Origin: Branchiostoma floridae
Lineage: Eukaryota; Chordata; Leptocardii; Amphioxiformes; Branchiostomatidae
NCBI RefSeq assembly: GCF_000003815.2
Contig: NC_049993.1
Location: 19,464,836 to 19,506,629, forward strand
Length of the DNA stretch: 41,794 bases
Direction of reading: 5' to 3'
Shown: in pieces, positions 1 to 10,287 of the stretch
How positions within the stretch are numbered: the stretch's first letter is position 1
Layout of the letters: each line of letters opens with the position of its first letter
The notes under the pieces: model-generated
Seen by the model: the letters and a program-made list of their open reading frames with translations, nothing else
What the model was told of the DNA's origin: nothing
The model's database searches: none
Position numbers and translations under genes: made by a program

Positions 1-224
1 TGGTACAGATATGACATGTGATGTTTGTTTGTTTGTTTGTTTGTTTGCAGGCAGGGTTTGTGCTAGGGTTGGTGATCATGGTAGTGATGGCAGGACTGAC
101 TATAGTGCTACATGTACAGGGTTATACTGGTACAGATATGACATGTGATGTTTGTTTGTTTGTTTGTTTACAGGCAGGGTTTGTGCTGGGGTTGGTGATC
201 ATGGTAGTGATGGCAGGACTGACT
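1..224 (+). repeat. Junction-spanning minisatellite at the first visible exon (two copies)
   Basis: The end of an intron (TGGTACAGATATGAC, then a TTTG run and CAG) plus the first 54 nt of the exon occur twice, starting at 1 and at 128 (period 127). The first copy (acceptor AG at 49-50, exon-like 51-104) breaks off after the codons for MAGLT. The second copy continues to a proper donor at 268. Both are in frame, but the first has no donor, so I take the second as the real exon. Confidence 0.85.
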
Positions 225-3200
225 CTCTACACCTGCTACCGAGTCATCAAGTCTGTCGAGGGTGTCGGTAAGGAACATGAATTTGTGACTTCTCAATTGC
301 ATTAAGTAAGCTGCAACAGAAACTTTTGCTGTCTGTGCTTTAATATAACTGTACTTATATACCGGACTCTGGTGGCTGTGAGCAGAGTTGGTGTTAGAAA
401 AGGCATTCAACCGTAAAAACCCCTGCTTCAAATCCTTGCCAAGTCGTGTTGTGTGTTTGATTTGCTGCTCCAGGCGAAGATGATGGATGGAGAGCAGCAT
501 TTCAACCAAAACGTCTTGGCGACACGTCCAACCCCTGCTACAGGGAAGAACGGACGCTAAACCGGTCAGAGAGAGAGAGAGAGATGTGTAAACATTGCAG
601 GGAGTTACATGTAGTGAACACAATCTTTGTTTCCAGCTTAGGGAATTGCAATTAAAAAAATGTTCCATGGGTTGAACTATTGAATTTCAGAAGTGCATTG
701 TTCTCATCCGTAACCCCTGTTCTCATCCGTAACCCCTGACCTGTAACCTATGACCTTTGTTACCTCAGACCAGGAAGGTGAAGTTTTAAAGTTCTTGGAC
801 GTGTGCAGACATTACCTGGGTCGGTGGGGGGAGGGGTGCAGCGGTTTCTTCTCATCTCTGACCTCTAACCTCTAACCTGTGACCTTTGCCTCCCCAGACC
901 AGGAGGGTGAAGTGTTAGAGTTCTCGGACGTGTGCAGACACTACCTCGGCAGATGGGGGGAGGGGTGTAGTGTGTTCTTCTCATCCCTGACCTCTAACCT
1001 ATAACCTGTAACCTGTGACCTTTACCTCCCCAGACCAGGAAGGTGAAGTGTTAGAGTTCTCGGATGTGTTCAGACATTACCTGGGTCGGTGGGGGGAGGG
1101 GTGCAGCGGTTTCTTCTCATCTCTGACCTCTAACCTGTGACCTTTGCCTCCCCAGACCAGGAGGGTGAAGTGTTAGAGTTCTCGGACGTTTGCAGACACT
1201 ACCTCGGCAGGTGGGGGGAGGGGTGTAGTGTGTTCTTCTCGCTCTCTGCTCTCATGGGGGCCATGATCGTCTACTGGGTCCTCATGACCAACTTCCTCTA
1301 CAACGTCGTCAGTTTCGCTTACGGTGAGCCGCGATGCTTCTCTCTTCATGAAGANNNNNNNNNNNNNNNNNNNNNNNNNNNNNNNNNNNNNNNNNNNNNN
1401 NNNNNNNNNNNNNNNNNNNNNNNNNNNNNNNNNNNNNNNNNNNNNNNNNNNNNNNNNNNNNNNNNNNNNNNNNNNNNNNNNNNNNNNNNNNNNNNNNNNN
1501 NNNNNNNNNNNNNNNNNNNNNNNNNNNNNNNNNNNNNNNNNNNNNNNNNNNNNNNNNNNNNNNNNNNNNNNNNNNNNNNNNNNNNNNNNNNNNNNNNNNN
1601 NNNNNNNNNNNNNNNNNNNNNNNNNNNNNNNNNNNNNNNNNNNNNNNNNNNNNNNNNNNNNNNNNNNNNNNNNNNNNNNNNNNNNNNNNNNNNNNNNNNN
1701 NNNNNNNNNNNNNNNNNNNNNNNNNNNNNNNNNNNNNNNNNNNNNNNNNNNNNNAGTGATGGGCCTTGATGAAACCCTTAACTTAATGTAGTGTGGTCTG
1801 GAAAAGTTTCTGGAAATTTCTCGCATTGCCTAGTGCACTTTTTATGCCATGCCAAAAAAAGCAAGTATGATGCTGATAGAATGCACGGTAAATTTACAAC
1901 ATTTCCTTACCTCAAAGTTTCATTGTTAGCTGCAACTTGTTTGGTGAAAGCTACAGGGGTTGACTTACTCATTCTCTTGTGAACTTCTGATTCCAGAAAA
2001 TATTCATGCGTCAGGAAACGAGACGTCTGCTTCCACCGAAGGTGAGAACACACATCAGATTCTGTACTGCCAAAGTCTTAGGCCGTAATTATGATAGGAT
2101 GAGCAGACACCTTGTGTAATTGTGTGTGAGGCACCCCCGCACCCGGAATGGTTGGGTCTGCATTACATCACATGACCTTATGATTCGCTGTGGAACTTTG
2201 CAGTGAAATTGTAACCTATATCCGTTGTTTAGAAAAATAGAGTATTTAGGGATATCAAGTTAACGGATGATGGTTTCAAACTGAAATATTTTCAAAATAT
2301 TGCAGTTATTTTCAAAATATATTGCACGGTCAGTCGATTTGATATTCCTAGAAACCCAATATTTAAAAACAATGGATTTACATTCCCCGTGGATAAAGGT
2401 CAACTAGTGTTATAGACCAATGAAGACGTGTTTCGTGTGGACCAATGGTAGGCCTCAGTTTCTGTGTGAACCAATAGCAGACCTGTCTTTTAATGTGGTC
2501 CAATGACAGACATCTTTTGTGTAGACCAATGACAAACATTGTATGTTCCACATAGACCAATGAGAGGCGTGCTTTCCTATGGACTAATAATTAACATGTA
2601 TTTTTCCACCACAGTGCTCTGCCCACTGAACTCATCCCATACACCCCACACGGGGAACATGAGTGGTATGTTCCAAGTGCCGACGCCCGACGACACATTC
2701 CACCACGTCTGGGAGCGCGTCAAGACAGTTCCCTTCTTCCTCATCATCCTGGTCTTCCCTCTGCTGAACTTCAAGTCGCCAACTTTCTTTACCAAGTTTA
2801 ATGCCCTTGGTAAGATTGTTGAATCTCTAGTAAAACAGCCCATCTCCATACGAGCCATTGCTGTTATTGTTTACGTCCAGGGTATTCATTACATTCAGTA
2901 CATATTACGACCAGGACATCAGTAGATTGGATTAGAAATTGTTATTCATTTAAGCAGACCAAACTACTGGTTAATATGTAAATAGATATTTCGCCTAACA
3001 CCTGCTTTTTGCCTACCACTGCGTCGCCGTGACAGCATCGCAATTGCTTGTATAGACAAGCATCATAGAGTTATTAGTGTTTTTGGTATGTTTATACAAA
3101 TGTATGCACTTTAGCAGCTTAGCTCAAGAAGCTATGTATGGATTATCGTGAAACCTGGTACATAAGTTAGATTTTGCCTTGTTAAGAAGTTGAAAAGCGC

Positions 3201-6200
3201 CATTATGAGAGAAAGGACGTTTGTGTTGCAGGCACGATGTCTGTGGTGTACCTGCTGGTGTTTGTGAGTGTGAAGGCCGCCCAGTGGGGCATCCACCTGG
3301 ACTTCAGCCATACGGGCAAGGACGTGGACGTCACGGGTGAGTCAGACAGGTGGAACTGGCTTGTAGGGGGAATATTGTTGTTTTGTTTGCATGTTGTTGT
3401 TGACTCCTTGTGATGAAAAAGTGATTAGCAGATAGCCGAATTGTATGGAAATCATTACAATACAATTGCATGATGTCTTTCCCCCCTCCCCCACAACCTT
3501 TACTGTGAGCAGATGTTGTCCTCTTTTATTCTTCCAGTAGCTAGTGAGATTTCTGTAGTCTTCAGTCATTCCCCATGACCTTGACTGTAGGTAGCCATGT
3601 TGTTTGTGTTGTTCAATCTAGAGGCTGGTTCATACTTCACAATCCTGCCCCCCTCCCCCAAACAGTCATGTTGGTTGGTTTCTCCTCCTACCTACCTCCC
3701 CTATGACCTTGACTTGTCCTTTCCAGAGGCCAGTGCATGCTTTTCAATCCTGCACCCCTCCCCATACCCTTGACTGAAAGCTGCCATATTGATTGGTTTT
3801 GCCTGCCACCCCCCTCCCCCTTGACCTTGAGTGTGAGCAGCCATGTTGTCTGTCTTGTCCCTTTCAGAGGCCAGCGAATACTTCCCAATCCTGCCCCTCC
3901 CCCAAACATGTTGGTTGGTATCTCTGCCCCCCTCCCCTTTGACCTTGACTGTGAGCAGCCATGTTGGTTATTTTCTCTGCCCCCCTCCCCATTGACCTTG
4001 AGTGTGAGCAGCCATGTTGTCTGTCTTGTCCCTTTCAGAGGCCGGAGAATACTTCCCAATCCTGCCCCCATCCCCCCAAACATGTTGGTTGGTTTCTCTG
4101 CCCCCCTCCCCCTTGACGTTGACTGTGAGCAGCCATGTTGTCTGTCTTGTCCCTTTCAGAGGCCAGCGAATACTTCCCAATCCTGACAGGAACTTTAGCC
4201 CTGGCGTTTTTCATCCACAATGCCGCGGTGTCCATCTGTCGGAATCAGAAACACCCAGAAAACAACGTGAGTCGCCGGAATGACGCTTCCGCCCTGACCT
4301 TAGGATGACATTGAACAGCATTTTTGGTATCACCAGGTCCCTGTTGCCGTGGAAACATTGGACAACAACATCCATGCATTTAGCCAGAAACATGTCTTCT
4401 CAAAATCCTACCAAAATCTAGCCAATCAAGACAAACATTTATTGACAATAAATCAATAAATCTTGGCAGTGAGTTGATTGATTGATTGATTAACTCACAA
4501 TTGCACAAGCTGATTGACGAAATGACAATGTCAATGGCAATGATCACAAATCAGAATCAAACATCATTTCTGCTGTTCAAACCGTCGTTTTCTATTTTGT
4601 TTTGTTGTTTTTCTCTATCACTAGAGATTAGTTCTTACTTCCCTGCACTAACCGGAACGTTAGCTTTGGCGTACTTCATCCACAACTGTGTGCTGTCCAT
4701 AACTAGAAACGTCCAGAACCCCAAGAACNNNNNNNNNNNNNNNNNNNNNNNNNNNNNNNNNNNNNNNNNNNNNNNNNNNNNNNNNNNNNNNNNNNNNNNN
4801 NNNNNNNNNNNNNNNNNNNNNNNNNNNNAAATGAACAAACAAGCAGGGATGTGATTCTCTGTTGATAATTATGAACACAAATTGCACTAGATTGGACTTT
4901 TTAGGCACCACTCACCAGTCTGTTATTAAGTGCAGCTATTTTGCACCAATTTTGTATTGGTTATAAGGAAAATTGCCTGTGTTTACCGTACCAATCATTT
5001 GTTACTGCCAATAATCTCAAAACTAGAGGGCCTCTCAGAAAGGATTTAGAAAAAGAACTCAACCTACTCAAATTTTCCTTTTGAACTGTTGAGTTAGATA
5101 AGCCACCATGCTATAATGTTGTGTTGATTATCAACGTTGAATGTTTGTTTTTGGTCCAGTTTACTAATGTTGTTGCCATGGATACAGGGTCGTGACCTGT
5201 CTATAGCGTACGTCTGCGTCATGGTGACGTATGTCGTGGTGGGAGCGGTATTCTACGCCTCCTTCCCAAAAGACAAGAGCTGTATAGAGGATGTAAGTAC
5301 CACAGACGTTCTTAAAGACTTGCATTTTTAGGCCACACCAATTTAATTTCTTGGTTCTCGGATTTCTCGACCCATTTTTTCCCGATTTGGAAAAAAAAAA
5401 ATTTGGTCCCAATAAAAATGATATACTCTTAGGTCCCTGAAATAAACGTATAGGGACGTTTATTTTTTTCAGCCACAAAATCCACCCGGTATACGTTCTT
5501 ATTTTTGACGGTACGTTTATTTTTTTTTTTTTTAAATTGGACCAGGGACCCCTGAAGTAATGAAAATTTGTTTTTTTCTGACCATATTTCCGCGGTATTT
5601 TGCTCAAATTTAACAATTTTTCGGGCAAAGTGGTATCAAATCAAAGAAAGAGATTCATTGGATAAATCATGCCTTGAAAAGCTGAAAACTTTGACTACTA
5701 ACCTTGTCTTTTTTTGTTATATAAGCCTCAAATGTTCACCCCAGACTTCTTGCAAATTTTTTTTTTTCTTTTTTTTTTGACCGACCGCCCCAATAGTTTT
5801 CTGAAAAAATACGAGAAGCAAGAAATTAAATAAGTGTGGCCTTACCAGGTTGAAATTTGTAACTTTCATTCGTCGACCTTCTTCAGAAGTGGTGATTCAA
5901 TTACTCTGGCTTTAGGGACATCGGGCTAATGGACTTGTCGAACCCTGACTGACCCACTCATTGTTTGGAAGCCTGTTTTGTTGATTATCATTTCTAAATC
6001 TGTCATTTCAAGCTTATGAATACTTTGTCAAATTCATCTCATTAAATTTAGATTTTTTAAGAGATGTGATAAAATTTTTCCTGTCACAACTAGCAAATTT
6101 CAGTCACAGGGCAGAGGGATGGGGGGGTTTGGGAGACAGCTATGACTTTTCTTTTCCCCACAGAAATTCCTTGTCTCTGGTAGCAGAACCTTTGATGCAC

Positions 6201-8100
6201 AATTCATTGTTGTTGACTACGTATTCTCTTCCTCCATGTTTCCCACAGAACCTGCTGAACAACTTCAGTAACACGGACACGCTGGCGTTCGTGGCAAGAG
6301 TGTTCCTGCTCTTCCAGATGTGGACGGTCTTCCCGCTCCTCTTCTACATCTTCAGACTACAGTTCATGCACACTTTGTTTGGCACTACTTATCCTAGGTG
6401 AGGTACTAGGGTTATCGCTAAAACCAGTTTAGCTCAGTCACAGAAGACGGACCATTGTTTAACTTACATCTTCAGACTACAGTTCATGCACATCTTGTTT
6501 GCCTCGACTTGCCCTAGGTAACGTACTAAGGTTATCTTTAAAACCTGTTAAACTCACATAAGAGCTACTCTTCTACTGTTCGTGACAGAAAGGGCAGATA
6601 CTATGTACAGTATTTACAGGTCCATTGTACAGGGAATTTATCCTAGCTCTTTACGACAAGCACAATGAACCATGGCTTAATGTATAACGTATATCTTCAG
6701 ACTACAGTTCATGCACACCTTGTTTGGCACCACTTATCCTAGGTAAGGAACTAGGTTTACCGTAAAAAAACAGTTTAGCTCACTGAAGAGCTTAGTTCTT
6801 TTACTGTTCGTGACATAGAGGACAGACGCCAAACTTAAAGGTAGTTTCCTACACTGCGCTCTGACAATAACAATAATGCAAGTCTAACATGATTCTGTTA
6901 TCCCTGCCAGTGTTTGTTTATTCCATGACTGTTTTGTGTTCCAGTTTAGTCCATGTGGTAGTCCTGAACCTACTGTTGGTGGGAGTCTGTGTCATTTTTG
7001 CTCGCTTCCTACCTCATATAGGAACCATCATCAGGTTGGTACATTGCCATAACATCTCACACATGCTTAGGCCACACCAAATTAATTTCTTGGTTCTCGG
7101 ATTTTTTCAGAAAGATATTGGGGCGGTCGGTCGAAAAAAAATAAAAAATGAAATTTTGCAAAAAGTCTGGGGTGAACATATGAGGCTTATATAACCAAAA
7201 AAAAAAGGAAATATGGGCAGAAAATTCCAAATTTTCGTTATTTCAGGAGTCCCTGGTCTAATTTTCAAAAACATGATAAACGTACCGTCCAAAATAAGAC
7301 CGTACCGGGTGAATTTTGTGGCTGCAAAAAATAATTGTCCCGGTACGTTTATTTCAGGGACCTAAGAGTATATTATTTTCCTTGGGACCAATTTTTTTTT
7401 CAGAATAAAATGGGTCTGGACATCCGAGAACCAAGAAATTAAATTGGTGTGGCCTTATTTTTGATTGTAAATGACATTGGAGGGAACTTATTACATAAGT
7501 CCCAACGCACGTTATATGGGAAATATCATTAGCCAATTTATACTACAATTATACATGACTTGTACAGTTGAAGGTCCATCAAAGGTTGATAATTTCCCAC
7601 TTGCTAGTACTAAGAGATGTGAAACCTGGCTTACACTTACTTACTTGGGGATCCTTGTCTTGTCTTTATTTTAGATCTCTTAGTCTTCAGTTCAGTTCAG
7701 TTTAGTTCGTCCATCAGGTGACATGTGAAGTTCTTCCATACGACCCTGTCGCTCATGACAGACAGGAGGTCTCCATCTTGGAGGCCAACATCTTCCTCAA
7801 TCACCCTCTTAAGAGTCAAGGATCACCCTCTTAGTCTTCAATTATGGAAAATTAGTATTTACACACTTGTTCAGGACCTACATATATGTTGCCAACTGAC
7901 TCCTTTTTCTATTGTGTTCCAGGTTCTCAGGAGCGTTCTGTGGACTTGCGTACATCTTCACCCTGCCTTGCCTGGTGTATCTGGTCCGCCTGAAACAGAC
8001 GGGCAGACTCACCTGGCCCATCGCGGCCGTACACGGCTTCATCATCCTGCTGGGGCTGGCAAACTTCGTGGGCCAGTTCTTCTTCTTAAATAAGACGTAA
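174..8100 (+). CDS. SLC38A9: SLC38A9-like lysosomal amino acid transporter / arginine sensor, 5'-partial, ten exons
   Basis: Exons: 174-267, 1156-1323, 1997-2041, 2615-2809, 3232-3336, 4160-4266, 5188-5292, 6249-6397, 6945-7034, 7923-8100 (TAA). All introns are GT-AG and the phases chain (1,1,1,1,1,0,0,2,2), giving 411 residues. The product tracks human SLC38A9 (as I recall it) from just after TM1 to the C-terminus: GLTLYTCYRVIKS, DVCRHYLG, GAMIVYWVLMTNFL, VPFFLIILVFPLLNFKSPTF, LTGTLALAFFIHN, RDLSIAY, DTLAFVARVFLLFQM, HVVVLNLLLVG, LTWP and a final GQFFF. A lumenal loop in exons 3-4 carries an NET glycosylation sequon. In vertebrates the protein sits in the lysosomal membrane, senses arginine and signals through Ragulator-Rag to mTORC1; that role is inferred here. 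The cytosolic N-terminus (Ragulator-binding in human) and TM1 lie upstream of the window. The intron-9 donor (GTTGGT, 7035) is weak. Paralogue SLC38A transporters are the alternative, but the match is specific to A9. Confidence 0.93.
268..768. other. SLC38A9 intron, first half
   Basis: Intron sequence with a short (GA)n tract near 570-585 and a run of CCTGTAACCTATGACC-type phrases near 710-760 that belongs to the minisatellite following it. I see no further exon. Confidence 0.6.
700..1240 (+). repeat. Junction-spanning minisatellite at SLC38A9 exon 2 (four acceptors)
   Basis: Four tandem copies of intron tail (ACCTGTGACCTTTGCCTCCCCAG-like) plus the first ~80 nt of the exon. The AG acceptors lie at 767-768, 896-897, 1032-1033 and 1154-1155 (periods 129, 136, 122). 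Copies 1-3 stop being exon-like after the TTCTTCTC that encodes FFS and run back into intron text. Only copy 4 continues to the donor at 1324. The third copy changes the conserved Cys codon of VCRHY to Phe; the first has L for S and K for E. Confidence 0.9.
1355..1754. other. Assembly gap (400 N)
   Basis: Exactly 400 N inside the intron after exon 2. The flanking exons chain in phase 1 without it, so no obligatory exon need be hidden here. Confidence 0.95.
2396..2575 (+). repeat. Intronic minisatellite with six CCAAT boxes
   Basis: About 28-bp units of the type TGTAGACCAATGACAGACAT. CCAAT pentamers start at 2417, 2442, 2471, 2500, 2526 and 2557, and the array ends 40 bp before the acceptor of exon 4. 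The rest of this intron (2042-2395) shows nothing recognisable. Confidence 0.8.
2810..3231. other. SLC38A9 intron, no features seen
   Basis: AT-rich intron between exons 4 and 5. No repeat or exon candidate is evident. The downstream intron stretch 3337-3600 is likewise unremarkable. Confidence 0.5.
3600..4185 (+). repeat. Junction-spanning minisatellite at SLC38A9 exon 6a (five acceptor copies)
   Basis: C-rich tandem array. Each unit carries CCTTGACTGTGAGCAGCC, a GTCCCTTTCAG-like acceptor and the first ~27 nt of exon 6 (AGGCCAGCGAATACTTCCC, then AATCCTG), followed by CCCCTCCCC. Acceptor AGs lie at 3620-3621 (degenerate), 3725-3726, 3866-3867, 4037-4038 and 4158-4159. Only the last copy continues into a full exon with a donor (4267). 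The other copies leave the reading frame in the C-rich spacer. Confidence 0.88.
4625..4728 (+). other. SLC38A9: Alternative (mutually exclusive) exon 6b of SLC38A9, 3' end lost in gap
   Basis: After an acceptor at 4623-4624 (TTTTTCTCTATCACTAG) this block enters in phase 1, like exon 6a. It encodes a parallel of 6a with 23 of 35 residues identical: EISSYFPALTGTLALAYFIH, then NCVLSITRN, against EASEYFPILTGTLALAFFIH, then NAAVSICRN. Exon 6a is 107 nt, not a multiple of three, and ends in phase 0, so using both exons would shift the frame; the two must be alternatives. The last codon and the donor fall in the N run from 4729. The third-codon positions differ freely while the protein is kept, which argues for selection rather than a dead copy. 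Human SLC38A9, as I recall it, has Cys after FIHN, as in 6b. Confidence 0.8.
4729..4828. other. Assembly gap (100 N)
   Basis: 100 N covering the expected donor of exon 6b. The following 4829-5187 is plain intron. Confidence 0.95.
5331..5841 (+). mobile_element. PIF/Harbinger-like MITE, copy 1
   Basis: A 511-bp element with inverted ends GGCCACACCAATTTAATTTC and its imperfect complement (AAATAAGTGTGGCC), flanked by TTA on both sides (5328-5330, 5842-5844). A 3-bp TTA/TAA target duplication with GG..CC ends is typical of PIF/Harbinger. There is no coding capacity. It lies in the intron after exon 7. Confidence 0.8.
5845..6248. other. SLC38A9 intron, no features seen
   Basis: Intron between MITE copy 1 and exon 8. 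It ends in the acceptor TTTCCCACAG at 6248. No repeat or exon candidate was noted. Confidence 0.5.
6353..6790 (+). repeat. Donor-side junction minisatellite at SLC38A9 exon 8 (three copies)
   Basis: The last ~50 nt of exon 8 (ATCTTCAGACTACAGTTCAT and on to CCTAG) with its donor and following intron recur at 6468-6517 and 6692-6742. Donors are GTGAGG (6398), GTAACG (6518) and GTAAGG (6743). Copies 2 and 3 stay open in the exon frame, encoding variants of FRLQFMHTLFG, but lack the front of the exon. Confidence 0.85.
7070..7454 (-). mobile_element. PIF/Harbinger-like MITE, copy 2 (inverted)
   Basis: A 385-bp element of the same family in the opposite orientation, with ends GGCCACACCAAATTAATTTC and AAATTAAATTGGTGTGGCC and TTA duplications at 7067-7069 and 7455-7457. 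Internal text such as GGTACGTTTATTTCAGGGAC is the reverse complement of copy 1. It starts 35 bp after exon 9. Confidence 0.82.
7684..7825 (-). mobile_element. LINE 3'-end remnant
   Basis: On the - strand the text reads GLQDGDLLSVMSDRVVWKNF, then ...MDELN and a stop, followed by a short CTGAA tandem tail. This resembles the extreme C-terminus of non-LTR retrotransposon ORF2 proteins (acidic linker, then DRxxW). It is a fragment of ~40 codons in the intron before the last SLC38A9 exon. The remainder of 7455-7922 shows nothing else. Confidence 0.5.
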
Positions 8101-8569
8101 GAAAGACAACAAGAGCTCGTTCGGTTCTTGTTGAGGGAAAGGCGTTTGTTTTATGTTTGTTTCTCAGGAGCGCCTCCCTTCTGCCAGAGGCTACAATTGC
8201 ACTGCGACCGCTCGGCAACGAAAACTTTATGGGCCAGTTCTTCTTCTTAAATAAGACGTAAGGAAAACAGCGTGGACTTGTTCAGTTCTTGTTTAAGAAA
8301 AGTCGTTTACGTTTGTTTCTCAGTACACCTCAATAGTACCCCCTTACTACTAGAGGCTGCAACTCCACTGCGACCGATCGACAACCGAAAACTTTGTGGG
8401 CCAGTTCTTCTTCTGAAACAAGAATTAAGTAAAAGCAACGTCGGCTCGTTCGGTTCTTGTTGAGGGAAAGGTGTTTGTTACGTGTTTGTTTCTCAGTTCT
8501 ACTCAATAGCTCCCCCTTACTACTAGAGGCTACAACTGCACTGCGACCGCTCGACAACCAAAAATTTTG
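8071..8569 (+). repeat. Stop-codon / 3'UTR minisatellite (three copies)
   Basis: A unit beginning GGCCAGTTCTTCTTCTTAAA and including the end of the coding region recurs at 8071, 8232 and 8399 (periods 161, 167). Each unit carries a GTAAG or similar after the stop region and a TTTGTTTCTCAG acceptor-like phrase. The third copy has TGA in place of the Leu codon. Only the first copy is attached to the coding frame. Confidence 0.8.
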
Positions 8570-9591
8570 ACAGATGGCTCAACAGATGGTGAAATTTTTT
8601 TTTTTTTTACACTTAATCTGGTTTGTTTTTTTAGTAGTACTTCTACATAATACTAATCACCATATTTCTATACATTTACATCAATTATGACATCAAGGGT
8701 CACCATGCCCAACTTTGGCTACTGTACAGTCGCTCAGCCATTGATATCTAGTGGAACGGGGCTTATGGAAATATGATATTTGAATTTATCCTCTTAGACA
8801 TAGAAACATCTTCACTTTCTTCTCCTTACACAAGATATAAGGAGTCTGCCAGACATTATTTTCTCCTTGAAGGAAATGCGAAGGTCACTTTGTGGGTCAA
8901 TTTTTCTTAAAGAAATCTTGAGAAGTTTTTAGGCCAGCTTTTCTTGTTTGTTCTTCTACTGAAACAGAACAAAGCATCCTTTAGCATAGGTGGGTTAAAG
9001 TCTGGTTGTTAACCCTTTTACTACTGATGTACCTTTTAACTGGTACAAAATTGGCACATGAATGCATACTTAGAGTGGAAAAGGTTAATGTATTATTTAC
9101 AAAAGATGCATACAAAATGTATGCATCCATATGATGCTATTATGCCGATGCCTTGTTTTATACATTGACCTCAAAAAGTTAGATTAGTTAGGAATAAATT
9201 TCCTTTTGGATATCAGTTAATGTATTATTTACCAAAGATGCATACATCTGTATGCATAAGTAATATACTATTATGAAGATACCTTGTTTTGTGCATTGAA
9301 GTAGTTAGGAATAAATGTCCTTTTGGAATACTGTACGTTGGCACAACTTAGGGCGGAAGAATATGTGACTTTGTGTACAGACAAAAAAAGTTACTGTAGT
9401 TAGAAATAAATTTTCTGTTTGGGTGGTTGTGATAGATTTTGTGCAGTGCCACCTGCTGATACTACATGGTACTGCAAGAGAGTTTGTCAGCAGCTGCTAC
9501 AGTGTGTTTTGAGACACTGCCACATAATGTTTTTTTAAATTAACATCCACCATAATCATGGATTTAATTAAAAGGAATTAAAACATAGTGC
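8570..9591 (+). other. Probable SLC38A9 3'UTR / intergenic, with a two-copy repeat
   Basis: AT-rich and without an ORF of note. A degenerate repeat (ATGTATTATTTACCAAAGAT through GGAATAAATTTCCTTTTGG) occurs twice in 9084-9330. There is no LINE or exon signal. Confidence 0.5.
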
Positions 9592-9755
9592 CAATTAGTA
9601 AGATCCACTATCAGAATGATGTAACCAACTGTGAGATGACATCGAAAGTAAATAGTTGTATATGGTGTTTACTTGTATATTTGTTGATGTACCTGTATAA
9701 AAGGAGCCAAGGTAAAACCATCTTGCCAAGATAAAAATGAAAGAAAACGTAAGAA

Positions 9756-9761
9756 AATAAA
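9756..9761 (+). terminator. Candidate poly(A) signal for SLC38A9
   Basis: AATAAA on the + strand, 1.65 kb after the stop codon and just inside duplication unit A. The same AATAAA and flanks are copied near 17227, so the duplicated unit may carry the tail of the SLC38A9 3'UTR. Other AATAAA hexamers exist upstream, so the assignment is tentative. Confidence 0.3.
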
Positions 9762-10287
9762 TGTAAGAAAAACTTTTGATTTCTTAATTTTTTTAGTTGC
9801 TATCTATTAGTATTATGCTGGCTTGAGATATTTTTTCACTTCTGCCCAGTCACAAGGTGTTATAATGACAATGATATCAACACCCTGTTGTCAAAAATAC
9901 ATCGAGGTTGTTGATGATTTCACCAAACATTTACTTGGGTTCAGTAGGTTGGTTTTGTTTCTTAACTCATTTCAAATGACAGGTGGCTTTTCTGGGTTGC
10001 CTTTCCCCAAAAATTAAGGCATCTCTGAGAGGAACGATCATGTTTGTCTGACGCTAACCATATATGCACACACAGACACACACACATGTTCACATCATAG
10101 ACACACTCACACTTATACACACATACACTCATACACAGTAATAAAAAACAACAAAGAGAAATGTTTTTAACTTTTGTATTAAAGTCCATCGGAAAGCACA
10201 CTTCGCAGAACAGCTTTCTGAGTGCAAAAGTTCCACGGGAAAATAAAGTAACTCCAGAAAATACCATCTTTTGAACATCTGTGTACA

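Noticed and set aside
51-104. First copy of the GFVLGLVIMVVMAGLT exon as an alternative exon.
   Set aside because: It has no donor and loses homology after MAGLT. It is a minisatellite copy.
1137-1826. Long ORFs on both strands between exon 2 and 1826.
   Set aside because: Their length comes from 400 N read as open. Only the exon at 1156-1323 is real coding sequence.
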